Shown piece by piece: positions 17,940-26,405 of a stretch of DNA of 64,000 bases. Every line of letters starts with the position of its first letter. The first letter of the stretch is position 1. The DNA is from Mucilaginibacter hurinus. GTDB taxonomy: Bacteria; Bacteroidota; Bacteroidia; Sphingobacteriales; Sphingobacteriaceae. The translations under genes were made by a program, and so were the position numbers. The stretch lies in the NCBI RefSeq assembly GCF_003324525.1, contig NZ_QGDC01000007.1, positions 1-64,000 on the forward strand, written 5' to 3'. The notes beneath the pieces were generated by a model that ran no database searches, had not been told where the DNA came from, and saw only the letters and a list, made by a program, of their open reading frames with translations.

Positions 17940-18027
17940 AATGGTTGTTAAATTTTGCGCAAATGTATCAGTAATTATTGAAACAGGAAAATGCTGAATT
18001 GTTTTAGATAGCGGTAACGCCTGGCAG

Positions 18028-19371
18028 CTATTTAATTAAACTTCTGATCCATTTTACGCAACCTTCAGCGTCAACTACCGACCACGAATGCGGGTGACGG
18101 GTACCATCTACCCTAAACCCTTTGCCTATGGCAGGAATAAATTCTGCCTGCTTGTTGCCTTTTTTTGTAAGGAAGTTTATCATTGATGACAGATTTGCGG
18201 CGTTCATGTGGTAATAATCACGCCCTTTGTACTTTAGTTGCCAAAGTATATCCGGATCGCAGTAAAGTCTTACAGGCAACTGCAGTAAATGTTTCGCATT
18301 TCCGCCATCCGTTTGGTTGCGTGAAAATTGTGATCCCCCGATGTAATTTTGCGGATGCTCAATAGGTGAACCCCCGTATTGCTTGTGGAATTCTTCAATA
18401 AGAAAATAGCACTCGTTCAAAGCAGCTTTTTTACTTTCACTCAGCGCGCTGCCTTCTTTTTCATATTCTATTATTTGCTCTTTGGCGTTGTTATACAAAT
18501 CAGCCATATCTACGGGCGGGTCTATACCGATTACCGCCAATGGTTTCAAATAAGTATTATACGTGCTATCGCGCGACATTTCGGTGTACCGGAGTGCATT
18601 ACAACCACCCAGGGAAAGTCCGCTAAGTATAAACTTATTTTTAGGTAGTTTATGCTTTTCTACGAGACGGTTGAAAACCGTTTCAAGGAAATCAATGGTT
18701 TGCTTGTCACTCTCCAGGCTTTTATTGAAGTTGACGCTCAATACAGCGGTGGCGATATTGTTGTTATAAGCTAGTTGCATCAGCTTTTTGTTGCAACTGA
18801 TCACATTCTCGGCAGTTTCGCCTGTTGACGGAAGCAATATAATTGCTCCCTTCGCAAGTCGTGGTTTTAAAAGGTAATAAAACAATCCGGTACTATTATC
18901 ATCATTTCCGTAAATGCCGGTGCTATCAATCAATGCAACGTCCTCTTTCTTCAGCAGTTTCAGATACGGTGCATCCAGGTTTAAGAAGTTGCCATTTGAA
19001 AAATTTCCAACGGTTTTTCCGCCGTTGTTAAAATATGCCGCGCCTAAACCGTTTAGTGCACCGTTAACAAAATTACCTTTAAAGATTGCATAGCCATAAA
19101 TAATAAGTTTGCCGGCGCCGTTTATTTTACCTGCCCTTACATTGCCCCTATATACGGCTATTTTTTTATTGTTTTGATGCCAGGTTATGCTACCATTGCC
19201 GTTTGCATAACCGTTAAGGCAAGGGCCCGCCCAGTTCATCGTTTCATTTTCAGAAAAATTATCAGTCCACAATTTACAGCCCGTACGCACATCGTTAGTG
19301 TACTTGCCGTTTTGTGCAACAGAATAAGAAGATATGCTCAGAGATAAACAAAGGATAAGGGTTTTGATCAT
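18028..19371 (-). CDS. Exported MORN-repeat / alpha-beta-hydrolase fusion
   Basis: A 447-residue protein with a signal peptide (ILCLSLSISSYSVA|Q). Residues ~45-130 hold MORN-like repeats (GYANGNGSITW, GKINGAGKLIIY, GALNGLGAAYF). From about residue 175 (KGAIILLPSTGETAEN) the sequence reads as an alpha/beta hydrolase. It contains a nucleophile elbow GLSLGG (GxSxG) and a late histidine candidate in GTRHPHSW. A serine carboxyl-ester or peptide hydrolase activity in the periplasm is plausible; the substrate is unknown. Both parts are in one uninterrupted frame. No operon partner. Confidence 0.7.
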   Translation of the reverse strand: MIKTLILCLSLSISSYSVAQNGKYTNDVRTGCKLWTDNFSENETMNWAGPCLNGYANGNGSITWHQNNKKIAVYRGNVRAGKINGAGKLIIYGYAIFKGNFVNGALNGLGAAYFNNGGKTVGNFSNGNFLNLDAPYLKLLKKEDVALIDSTGIYGNDDNSTGLFYYLLKPRLAKGAIILLPSTGETAENVISCNKKLMQLAYNNNIATAVLSVNFNKSLESDKQTIDFLETVFNRLVEKHKLPKNKFILSGLSLGGCNALRYTEMSRDSTYNTYLKPLAVIGIDPPVDMADLYNNAKEQIIEYEKEGSALSESKKAALNECYFLIEEFHKQYGGSPIEHPQNYIGGSQFSRNQTDGGNAKHLLQLPVRLYCDPDILWQLKYKGRDYYHMNAANLSSMINFLTKKGNKQAEFIPAIGKGFRVDGTRHPHSWSVVDAEGCVKWIRSLIK

Positions 19372-19446
19372 ATGATGGTTTTTGAACAGTAAAATTACTC
19401 AATCGCCATCACGTTAAATGTTAAAAAGTCTTAAATCAAAATAGCT

Positions 19447-19479
19447 CAAAAAAAAAGCCTTTGCCGTTGGGCAAAGGCT
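19447..19479 (-). terminator. icd terminator
   Basis: AGCCTTTGCC (19456-19465) pairs exactly with GGCAAAGGCT (19470-19479) around GTTG. The nine-base A-run on its left is the U-tract for the minus-strand transcript. Confidence 0.9.
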
Positions 19480-19499
19480 TCAAACATTTTAAAATATAA

Positions 19500-20729
19500 T
19501 TACTTACCCAATTTCGCTTTCAAATTCTCATCAATCGCAGCTAAAAACTCCTCGGTGTACAGGTAGTCAGTACCATGCTCAACTTTGGGTTTAATGGTAA
19601 TAGCCAAATCTTTGGTCATTTTACCGCTTTCAACGGTTTCAATACATACTTGCTCCAGAGTTTTGCAAAAATCAATCAGCTCCTGGTTATTATCTAGTAT
19701 ACCACGGAACTCCAAACCGCGTGTCCATGCGAAGATAGACGCGATAGGGTTGGTTGAAGTAGGGTTGCCCTTTTGATGCTCGCGGTAGTGACGGGTTACC
19801 GTACCGTGTGCAGCCTCTGCTTCCATAACGGTGCCGTCCGGCGTAACCAAAGTACTGGTCATCAAACCTAACGAACCGAAGCCTTGCGCTACGGTGTCTG
19901 ATTGCACGTCGCCATCATAGTTTTTACAAGCCCAAACAAAGTTGCCGTTCCATTTAAGGGCTGATGCAACCATGTCGTCAATTAAGCGGTGCTCATAAGT
20001 GATACCTGCTTCAGCAAATTTTGCTTTATAATCGTTTTGATATATTTCTTCAAAGATGTCTTTAAAACGGCCGTCGTATTTTTTTAGGATGGTGTTTTTT
20101 GTAGACAGGTATAAAGGCCAGCCTTTCATAAGCGCCTGGTTAAAGCAAGCGTGCGCAAAGCCTTTTATTGATTCGTCGGTATTGTACATGGTTAATGCTA
20201 CACCGTCGCCTTTAAAGTTAAATACTTCAAAAGACTGTTCGGCGCCGCCATCTTCGGGAGTGAAAGTTACGGTAAGCTTGCCTTTGCCTTTCGTAACAAA
20301 ATCTGTAGCGCGGTATTGGTCGCCGAAGGCGTGACGGCCGATGCAGATAGGCGCGGTCCAGTTAGGTACCAAACGCGGTACGTTTGACATTACAATAGGC
20401 TCACGGAAAACAGTGCCATCAAGTATATTACGAATGGTGCCGTTTGGCGACTTCCACATTTGCTTCAGCCCAAATTCTTTAACGCGTTCTTCGTCGGGCG
20501 TAATAGTAGCGCATTTAATCCCCACGCCGTATTGCTTAATGGCGTTGGCAGCGTCAATAGTTACCTGGTCGTTCGTTTCATCGCGGTACTCAATACCAAG
20601 GTCATAGTACTTAATATCAAGGTCAAGATATTGTAGTATCAGTTTGTCCTTAATAAACTTCCAGATAATGCGGGTCATTTCATCGCCGTCCAGTTCTACT
20701 ACCGGATTAGCTACTTTTATTTTCGACAT
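19500..20729 (-). CDS. icd: NADP-dependent isocitrate dehydrogenase, eukaryotic-type homodimer
   Basis: A 409-residue TCA-cycle enzyme oxidising isocitrate to 2-oxoglutarate. The start [18 protein letters not shown], the substrate-loop [10 protein letters not shown], and [18 protein letters not shown] place it in the homodimeric eukaryotic-like group rather than the E. coli Icd group. Catalytic Tyr/Lys regions and the metal aspartates (VASALKWNG region) are present. Single gene with its own promoter and terminator. Confidence 0.96.
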   Translation of the reverse strand: MSKIKVANPVVELDGDEMTRIIWKFIKDKLILQYLDLDIKYYDLGIEYRDETNDQVTIDAANAIKQYGVGIKCATITPDEERVKEFGLKQMWKSPNGTIRNILDGTVFREPIVMSNVPRLVPNWTAPICIGRHAFGDQYRATDFVTKGKGKLTVTFTPEDGGAEQSFEVFNFKGDGVALTMYNTDESIKGFAHACFNQALMKGWPLYLSTKNTILKKYDGRFKDIFEEIYQNDYKAKFAEAGITYEHRLIDDMVASALKWNGNFVWACKNYDGDVQSDTVAQGFGSLGLMTSTLVTPDGTVMEAEAAHGTVTRHYREHQKGNPTSTNPIASIFAWTRGLEFRGILDNNQELIDFCKTLEQVCIETVESGKMTKDLAITIKPKVEHGTDYLYTEEFLAAIDENLKAKLGK

Positions 20730-20760
20730 AAGTTCCTGTTATTGTAATTTTTAATGGTCG

Positions 20761-20768
20761 CAAATATA
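20761..20768 (-). promoter_or_regulatory. Candidate -7 element (TATATTTG) for icd
   Basis: Minus-strand TATATTTG lies 31 bases before the icd ATG, with a T-rich TTTAAA about 20 bases further upstream as a weak -33 box. Apart from this, bases 20730-21088 hold nothing I can identify. Confidence 0.5.
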
Positions 20769-21088
20769 TAAAATTGAGCTTATGATGTTTAAATAAATCC
20801 AATTTTCATTTATAATTCGTCTAAAGGTTTAATGATGATTCTATCCATTATCCAACGTAATGTGTCTGGTCAGCTACTGCACTTTATGATGCACGAAAAT
20901 CTGGACGGTTTTTAGAGTTCGCACGGCGGCAGATATATCACGTAAACGGTAATTCCCCTTGAGCTTTAGAGTTGCGCACTTACCCGGCAAACAATAAAAA
21001 GCGCATTCCTGAATATCTTATGAAAAAGGTAAAAAGCAACGTTTTTTGGCAGGGTTTTTTCTATATCCTCATTATAAAATTAAAACCT

Positions 21089-21511
21089 ATGAACGATTTA
21101 CAAAAATATCCGGGCTCTGATGATGAGAGTGTGGACAACGACAATGATTTTTTAAACGAGGAACAGGACATTGTGCCCGATAAGGAAGACCTGAAATATA
21201 GCGAAGAGGATGATAGTTTTGAGCTTGATGTAGAGAGTGAAGACCCTGATTATGATCATCCTGATCCATACAATACTTCGGTAAAAAATGGGGCAGATTT
21301 TGATTCAAGTTACGATGAAGCCAATCCTTATGCTGTGGATGAGTATATCCCGAATGAAAACCTGGAGACAGACGTTGACCAGTTGGCTATGCATATTGAT
21401 AGTGGGCAGATAGTAGAGGTTGATCCTGCAGACGAGTTGATTTCACGCACACCGGAAGACGACAGGGACGACCTGGATGAAGAGGGTTATCCGAAAAATG
21501 ATTTGGCATAG
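21089..21511 (+). CDS. Small, highly acidic protein of unknown function
   Basis: A 140-residue protein from the ATG at 21089 (MNDLQKYPGSDDES). It is extremely rich in Asp and Glu with few hydrophobic residues, so it is probably largely disordered; PDYDHPDPYNT and ANPYAVDEYIP are its most distinctive blocks and it ends DDLDEEGYPKNDLA. In-frame starts at 20972 and 21020 would add a basic, hydrophobic leader unlike the rest and were not chosen. Convergent with dnaX. No known domain. Confidence 0.6.
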   Translation: MNDLQKYPGSDDESVDNDNDFLNEEQDIVPDKEDLKYSEEDDSFELDVESEDPDYDHPDPYNTSVKNGADFDSSYDEANPYAVDEYIPNENLETDVDQLAMHIDSGQIVEVDPADELISRTPEDDRDDLDEEGYPKNDLA

Positions 21512-21534
21512 TAAGTAAGAGACTTCAGTGCTTA

Positions 21535-21596
21535 AGCGATAGCGGTGCCACCTTTAATATAAAAAGACTTTATAAAGAGAGTGCGCCGCTATCGCT
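21535..21596. repeat. 11-bp inverted repeat between convergent genes
   Basis: AGCGATAGCGG (21535-21545) is exactly inverted as CCGCTATCGCT (21586-21596). It reaches to the dnaX stop codon. The loop is 40 bases and there is no strong T-run, so it is a structural repeat or weak bidirectional terminator. Confidence 0.55.
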
Positions 21597-23410
21597 CAAT
21601 CCAGCTCCAGGTTTAGCTTATTTCTCAGTTCGATAATGCCGGGATTTTTTGCCGCCATATGCTGAAAAATCTCTTTGGCACCGTAAGGCTTACGGCTGCT
21701 TACTACTTCGTCTATTCGCGTAGTAATCTCCAGGTCGAAGTTTTTAAGGCTGGTGCGCAGAAAGTTCATCAGCGTTGGCTTTTCCTCCCTAAAGGCTGCT
21801 TCCTGTACTTTGTTCTCTACAACGATTTCGTATTGTACAGGATTAATCATCACCGGTTTATTGGCAAAAATGGTTATTAGCGTCGGCTTTCGTTCCTCCT
21901 TTACCTTAACCGCATGGATATTCCAGTAATGCAGCAACGCTTCATTGCTAAACGCCTCCTTGTCGGTCCCTTTTAAATAAGGGTCTTCCTCTTCCAAAGC
22001 GATATCCTCTATGGCTCCCATATTACTGAGCGATGGGATTTTTACTGACGTAGATGGCGAATGGAGGTTAGGGATAAATACCTTTGGCTTTTCAACCGCG
22101 GCCGGGGCATTACTAACCGTTGTTTTTACAGGCTCGGGCGTTGGGGGGTTGGGCGTATAGGTTAAAGGAGTGTCGTCAACCACGGCAACATCGCTAACGA
22201 TGCCTGGCGAAATTGCTACCGGTGCGGGGCGGGCCGTTACCGGGGTATCAGGTTTTTTTTTTTGCTCCTGGGCTGGGAGCGGGGTGGCTGGTGCGCTAGC
22301 GGCATTAAAAACAGCACCTAAATGACACATTTTTAATAAAGCCAGTTCAACTTGCAACCGCTGGTTTTTGCTTAGTTTGTAATTAAGCTCGCACTGGTTA
22401 GCAATATTTAGTGCCGACAACAAAAAGGAAACTGACGCGGCTTGCGATTGCTGCAGATATTTAGCCCTAATGCCTTCGCTTACTTCTAATAGTTTTAAAG
22501 TAGCCTGATCTTTGCCGACAAGGAGGTTGCGGAAGTGCTCACATAACCCGGTAATAAAGTGTGCACCGTCAAAACCCTTGGCCAGTATCTCATCAAATAA
22601 TAAAAGCGTTTTCGCGCTGTTTTCCTGCAGCAGGCTATCGGTTAAATTAAAATAGTAATCGTAATCAAGTATGTTAAGATTTTGTATTACCGAATTATAA
22701 GTGACCTTACTCCCAGAAAAACTTACTATCTGGTCAAACATGGACAACGCGTCGCGCAAGCCGCCATCTGCCTTTTGGGCAATGATGTGCAAGCCATCGT
22801 TTTCGTAAGTTACATTTTCTTTAACAGCTATTGAAGCCAGGTGAGCGGCCATGTCCTCAACCCGGATACGATTAAAGTCAAATATCTGGCAACGCGACAG
22901 TATGGTAGGTAATATTTTATGTTTTTCGGTAGTAGCTAATATAAATATGGCATAATTAGGAGGTTCTTCGAGGGTTTTCAGAAACGCGTTAAAAGCTGCC
23001 TGCGACAGCATATGCACCTCATCAATAATATACACCTTGTATTTTACACCTTGTGGCGGTATGCGTACCTGCTCAATGAGGCTGCGGATATCATCAACAG
23101 AATTGTTTGAGGCCGCATCGAGCTCGTGGATATTAAAGGAGTTACCGTTAAGGAATGATTTGCATGAATCGCAGGTGCCGCAGGCTTCGCCGTTGGGCTG
23201 CAAATTTTGGCAGTTTATGGTCTTTGCCAGGATACGTGCACATGTGGTTTTACCAACACCGCGCGGTCCGCAAAATAAAAACGCCTGCGCCAACTGGTTA
23301 TTTTTAATGGCGTTTTTAAGCGTGTTGGTTATATGTTGCTGACCAACAACCGTATCAAAAGTAGCCGGGCGATATTTGCGTGCCGAAACAATAAAATTAT
23401 CCACAGGCAT
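21596..23410 (-). CDS. dnaX: DNA polymerase III subunits gamma and tau
   Basis: A 604-residue clamp-loader ATPase. Domain order: AAA+ module with Walker A GPRGVGKTT, a zinc module with cysteines in CQNLQPNGEACGTCDSC, Walker B IIDEVHML, and sensor 1 LATTEKHKI. An oligomerisation domain follows, then a Pro/Ala/Val-rich linker (TPLPAQEQKKKPD...), then a short C-terminal domain that would contact the polymerase in the tau form. The run of T on the coding strand around 22253-22262 in the linker is where a slippery A-run (on mRNA) could give a shorter gamma product, which is a possibility only. Confidence 0.96.
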   Translation of the reverse strand: MPVDNFIVSARKYRPATFDTVVGQQHITNTLKNAIKNNQLAQAFLFCGPRGVGKTTCARILAKTINCQNLQPNGEACGTCDSCKSFLNGNSFNIHELDAASNNSVDDIRSLIEQVRIPPQGVKYKVYIIDEVHMLSQAAFNAFLKTLEEPPNYAIFILATTEKHKILPTILSRCQIFDFNRIRVEDMAAHLASIAVKENVTYENDGLHIIAQKADGGLRDALSMFDQIVSFSGSKVTYNSVIQNLNILDYDYYFNLTDSLLQENSAKTLLLFDEILAKGFDGAHFITGLCEHFRNLLVGKDQATLKLLEVSEGIRAKYLQQSQAASVSFLLSALNIANQCELNYKLSKNQRLQVELALLKMCHLGAVFNAASAPATPLPAQEQKKKPDTPVTARPAPVAISPGIVSDVAVVDDTPLTYTPNPPTPEPVKTTVSNAPAAVEKPKVFIPNLHSPSTSVKIPSLSNMGAIEDIALEEEDPYLKGTDKEAFSNEALLHYWNIHAVKVKEERKPTLITIFANKPVMINPVQYEIVVENKVQEAAFREEKPTLMNFLRTSLKNFDLEITTRIDEVVSSRKPYGAKEIFQHMAAKNPGIIELRNKLNLELD

Positions 23411-23494
23411 AAAGATAGCAAGAACATCGGGAATGTTAAAGGGGTGTGTATAAATAGTAACAGTGACCGTAGCACCAGTTCACTGTTTATAGCT

Positions 23495-23887
23495 TTACTT
23501 CAACCTTTCCAATACGCCCCTGCGCTTCACAATATTCTTATAATCCCATTGAATTTCCCGCGCTTTTTCTAGCCATCTTTTCAACCGTACTACATCTATC
23601 TGACCGGCGTGGGTATAGCGTACTTCGGCGGCTTTGAACTTGCCTTCTTTTTGTAAATCTGGCTCGTTAAACGATTGGCCGCTCCAAAACAGGAGCCGCA
23701 CACTGTCTTTTAATTTACTGTATCCTGTTACAGGATTGCCATCTAAAAACCAAACAGGGTGGGCATGCCATATTTTTGACTCGGCGTCCGGTAAATGAAC
23801 CTCAATTTCGGTTTTTAGTAACTCAGCTATTTCGCGGTCGGCGGGAGTCAGCGATTGGTTGTATGCGGTAATTGTTTCTGCTGCCAT
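23495..23887 (-). CDS. DUF1801 (YdhG-like) protein
   Basis: A 130-residue cytoplasmic single-domain protein. EIAELLKTEIEVHLPDAESKIWHAHPVWFLDGNPVTGYS and VRLLFWSGQSF follow the DUF1801/YdhG fold, which is related to the N-terminal part of YdeI proteins. Residues ~105-130 are helical and basic. The family has no firmly known biochemical role. A second protein with the same domain occurs near 27.5 kb. Confidence 0.85.
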   Translation of the reverse strand: MAAETITAYNQSLTPADREIAELLKTEIEVHLPDAESKIWHAHPVWFLDGNPVTGYSKLKDSVRLLFWSGQSFNEPDLQKEGKFKAAEVRYTHAGQIDVVRLKRWLEKAREIQWDYKNIVKRRGVLERLK

Positions 23888-24012
23888 TAAAAGCCGAAGT
23901 TAAATGAGCGTCGCCTAATAACCAAATAAAGAGGTAAGTAAAGCGATAGCAGTTGCAACGGGTATATCGGTAGAAATACTTACCGCAACTGCCACCGCAC
24001 CTATTACTCTTA

Positions 24013-24255
24013 TTATTGCAGATCATCGTCCGGCAAATGGTCATCATCTTCCGGTAAAGGCTCGTCTAAATTGGCTCCTTCGGCCACATTTTGCATATCC
24101 TCGCGAGCTTCAGCAAGATCGTCAAAATCTTCATCATCCTCGTCACCAAGGTTGCCTTCAACGGGTTGGTAGTTGTTGCCGGGATTTGGATCGTTTTTAT
24201 GTTGAGGGGTCTGCTCATCGGCAGGCGTTTCTCTAAGGTCAAATAAGAATTGCAT
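24013..24255 (-). CDS. Small acidic disordered protein
   Basis: An 80-residue protein starting MQFLFDLRETP. After residue 10 it is almost all charged or polar residues (DEDDEDFDDLAEAREDM, then EDDDHLPDDDLQ). No domain is recognised. It resembles the acidic protein near 21.3 kb in composition only. Moderately likely to be real, because the reading frame is open with consistent codon use and the start is followed by a sensible hydrophobic lead. Confidence 0.5.
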   Translation of the reverse strand: MQFLFDLRETPADEQTPQHKNDPNPGNNYQPVEGNLGDEDDEDFDDLAEAREDMQNVAEGANLDEPLPEDDDHLPDDDLQ

Positions 24256-24369
24256 AGCTGTTTGTTTTTAATTATAAACAGCTGCAAGCAGGGGTTGTTT
24301 GGGCCGGCTGGCAATGCGTTTATCCACATTTGGGGGATATTAACATCTGTTATAGGTAAGTCAGTTGGG

Positions 24370-24754
24370 CTAAAACCAGCTTAATGTTACTATAACGATA
24401 ATATAAAATGCAAAGCCATATAATGTCCATCTAACCACTTCGCGGGCTTTACGATGATATCCGCCGGCTTTAAATTACCCGAAATTACCAGCGGCATAAA
24501 ACCGGGGAGAAGCAGCGACAGGATTTTAAACCCTATCCCTAAAGGTTGGTTTGCATTCTTATTTTCCTGTTCGTTTTTTTGTTTGACATACTGTTCGGCA
24601 AAAAAACCTGATCAGTTGATAAATTACGGCTGTTAAGTTCATTTTTGGCTGCCTCCAGTGCAGTAAGCTGGTATTCTCCATCGGGGCTGTTTATTATTTC
24701 AATTAGTTTGGCATCTGATTGTTTGGCCATTATTTCGGTAAAGGAGTTTTCCAT
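24370..24754 (-). pseudogene. Small membrane-protein gene broken by two single-base deletions
   Basis: The intact frame starts MENSFTEIMAKQSDAK and runs 71 codons, but changes of frame explain the rest. Adding one T to the run opposite 24600-24606 continues as FFAEQYVKQKNEQE and GIGFKILSLLLPGFMPLVI. Adding one A to the codons opposite 24469-24471 then gives GYHRKAREVVRW and the membrane segment TLYGFAFYIIVIVTLSWF, ending at TAG 24370-24372. The result is a soluble head plus two transmembrane helices, a common Bacteroidota layout. Two frame changes make decay likely; sequencing errors at the homopolymer are possible. Confidence 0.7.
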
Positions 24755-25142
24755 TTGTAAAGCGATAAGGAATCAAACTTATTGCAAAAAAGTACGATCA
24801 GCAAATAATAATGCAAGCCGACCTACATAAACCCGGTTGCAGCGGATACCGGCCTACGCATAATGCTTGCAGGCGTATCAGGGTTAAACGGGGCTGTCGT
24901 AACCGAAGAACTGCTGCATCGACTTTTCGAATCATGATCTCCACCTGAGAGAATAAATTTGATTATAAATCTTTGTGTCCTCTGCGTAAAATCTCTGCAT
25001 ACTCTGTCGTAAAAATTCACCGAAAAAGACACAGAAGTTTTACACAGGGGGCATAAAGACAATATTATCCGAGAATTTTAAAATCATTAGAGTATAGCAT
25101 TAAAAGTCATTAACTACCCGCTTAACAAACTTCAACTACCTA
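24755..25142. other. Gene-free stretch with a TCTGCGTAAAATCTCTGCAT-like repeat
   Basis: No gene is supported here. Around 24973-25050, TTTGTGTCCTCTGCGTAAAA and related words, plus a reversed ACACAGAAGTTTTACACAGG, recall dispersed 'CTCTGCGT...CTCTGTGT' elements seen in many genomes. An open minus-strand frame over 24823-25062 is just its translation and is Ser/Thr-rich noise. Confidence 0.4.
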
Positions 25143-25173
25143 TTTGACAACTTAAAAAATCTTCTTACATTTG
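25143..25173 (+). promoter_or_regulatory. Consensus Bacteroidota promoter of the rpsF operon
   Basis: TTTG (25143-25146), 19 bases, TACATTTG (25166-25173): an exact fit to TTTG-N19-TAnnTTTG. The leader after it has a short hairpin (CCCG 25178-25181 / CGGG 25189-25192), possibly relevant to S6:S18 autogenous control, not shown. Confidence 0.85.
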
Positions 25174-25219
25174 CGTCCCCGTTTATAGCGGGTAAATAAT
25201 TAAAAATCAAAGTATAATA

Positions 25220-25585
25220 ATGCAACAGTACGAAACAGTCATCGTTCTTACCCCGTTGTTATCAGAAGAAACTGCTAAAGAAGTGATAGCTTCTTTCAGC
25301 AAATTGCTTACTGATGGCGGAGCCGAAATTGTCCAGGAGGATAATTGGGGTTTGAAGAAATTAGCGTACCCTATTCAAAAGAAAACTACAGGGTATTATC
25401 ACTTAACTGAATACAGGGCTCCGGGTGAATTAATTAACAAGTTGGAGATCCAGTTCAGACGTGATGAGCGCGTTTTGCGTTTCCTGACTATCGCATTGGA
25501 TAAACACGCCATTGCTTATAATGAGAAAAAACGCAGCGGCGCTTTCAATCAAAAGAAAACTAAAACTGAGGAGGCTGCAAGCTGA
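25220..25585 (+). CDS. rpsF: 30S ribosomal protein S6
   Basis: A 121-residue 30S protein that binds 16S rRNA with S18. It has the S6 start [14 protein letters not shown], a [17 protein letters not shown] strand, and the [11 protein letters not shown] end, followed by a Lys/Thr/Glu-rich tail. It is first in the rpsF-rpsR-rplI operon and overlaps rpsR by one base (TGATG). Confidence 0.97.
   Translation: MQQYETVIVLTPLLSEETAKEVIASFSKLLTDGGAEIVQEDNWGLKKLAYPIQKKTTGYYHLTEYRAPGELINKLEIQFRRDERVLRFLTIALDKHAIAYNEKKRSGAFNQKKTKTEEAAS
25568..25574 (+). promoter_or_regulatory. Shine-Dalgarno-like site for rpsR
   Basis: GAGGAGG lies 10 bases before the rpsR ATG, inside the end of rpsF. Strong SD sites are rare in this phylum. 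Confidence 0.6.
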
Positions 25586-25848
25586 TGGCAAACGATCAGA
25601 TTAAATACGTTACTGCCCCCAAAGTGGAGGATAACCGTAAAAAATACTGCCGTTTTAAAAAGAACGGTATTAAGTATATCGACTACAAAGACGCTAACTT
25701 TTTATTAAAGTTTGTTAATGAGCAAGGTAAAGTATTACCCCGCCGTTTAACCGGTACTTCATTAAAGTTTCAGCGTAAAGTGGCACAAGCCGTTAAGCGT
25801 GCGCGCCACATTGGTTTATTACCTTATGTTACAGATTCATTAAAATAA
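25585..25848 (+). CDS. rpsR: 30S ribosomal protein S18
   Basis: An 87-residue basic 30S protein, partner of S6. The pattern [18 protein letters not shown], then [29 protein letters not shown], is the S18 core. Its ATG overlaps the rpsF stop and an SD-like GAGGAGG lies just upstream, so it is translationally coupled. Only one cysteine (in KYCRF) remains near the start, so it is likely the zinc-independent form. Confidence 0.97.
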   Translation: MANDQIKYVTAPKVEDNRKKYCRFKKNGIKYIDYKDANFLLKFVNEQGKVLPRRLTGTSLKFQRKVAQAVKRARHIGLLPYVTDSLK

Positions 25849-25850
25849 TA

Positions 25851-25856
25851 GGAGGT
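25851..25856 (+). promoter_or_regulatory. Strong Shine-Dalgarno site for rplI
   Basis: GGAGGT, 7 bases before ATG 25864. It confirms that start; most genes in the window have no such site. Confidence 0.75.
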
Positions 25857-25863
25857 AAAAAGC

Positions 25864-26307
25864 ATGGACATTATTTTAAAACAAGACGTAAAAAACCTGG
25901 GCGATAAAGACGATGTAGTAAGCGTTAAAGCTGGTTACGGCCGTAATTTCCTTATCCCTAAGGGTTATGGTATACTGGCTACCGAATCTGCACGCAAAGT
26001 TTTAGCTGAAAACCTAAAACAAGCTCAGTTTAAACAAGAGAAAATACGCAAAGACGCTGACGCTGTTGCCGCTAAACTGGAAGGTGTAAAACTTACCATT
26101 GGCGCTAAAGCAGGCGAAACCGGTAAAATATTTGGCGCTATCAATACTATACAAGTTGCTGATGCGCTTAAAAAAGAAGGTTTTGAAGTTGACCGTCGTC
26201 GTATCACTTTTGACCAGGAGCCTAAATTTGTTGGTGATTACACCGCAATTTTAAACCTGCACAAAGAGGTAAAAGTACAGGTTCCTTTCTCAGTGGTTGC
26301 TGAGTAA
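25864..26307 (+). CDS. rplI: 50S ribosomal protein L9
   Basis: A 147-residue 50S protein. The N-terminal domain MDIILKQDVKNLGDKDDVVSVKAGYGRNFLIPKG carries the L9 signature (GYGRNFLIP). A long helix of Lys/Glu/Ala residues (~45-80) links to a complete C-terminal domain ending in a strand of KVQVPFSVV. It is the last gene of the operon, with a terminator after it. Confidence 0.97.
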   Translation: MDIILKQDVKNLGDKDDVVSVKAGYGRNFLIPKGYGILATESARKVLAENLKQAQFKQEKIRKDADAVAAKLEGVKLTIGAKAGETGKIFGAINTIQVADALKKEGFEVDRRRITFDQEPKFVGDYTAILNLHKEVKVQVPFSVVAE

Positions 26308-26356
26308 TTAGCCACCCAAACCCTCCTGTAAAGAGAGGGCTTTGAATAATATACTT

Positions 26357-26392
26357 AAAGGTGTTTGGTGAAACCAAACACCTTTTGTTTTG
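26357..26392 (+). terminator. rpsF-rpsR-rplI operon terminator
   Basis: AGGTGTTTGGT (26359-26369) pairs exactly with ACCAAACACCT (26373-26383) around GAA; flanking A/T pairs extend the stem and a T-rich tract follows. Confidence 0.9.
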
Positions 26393-26405
26393 TATTTTTG
26401 TTTGC

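Noticed and set aside
24823-25062. Minus-strand frame of 79 residues
   Set aside because: Ser/Thr-rich, no family, and it translates a dispersed repeat region.
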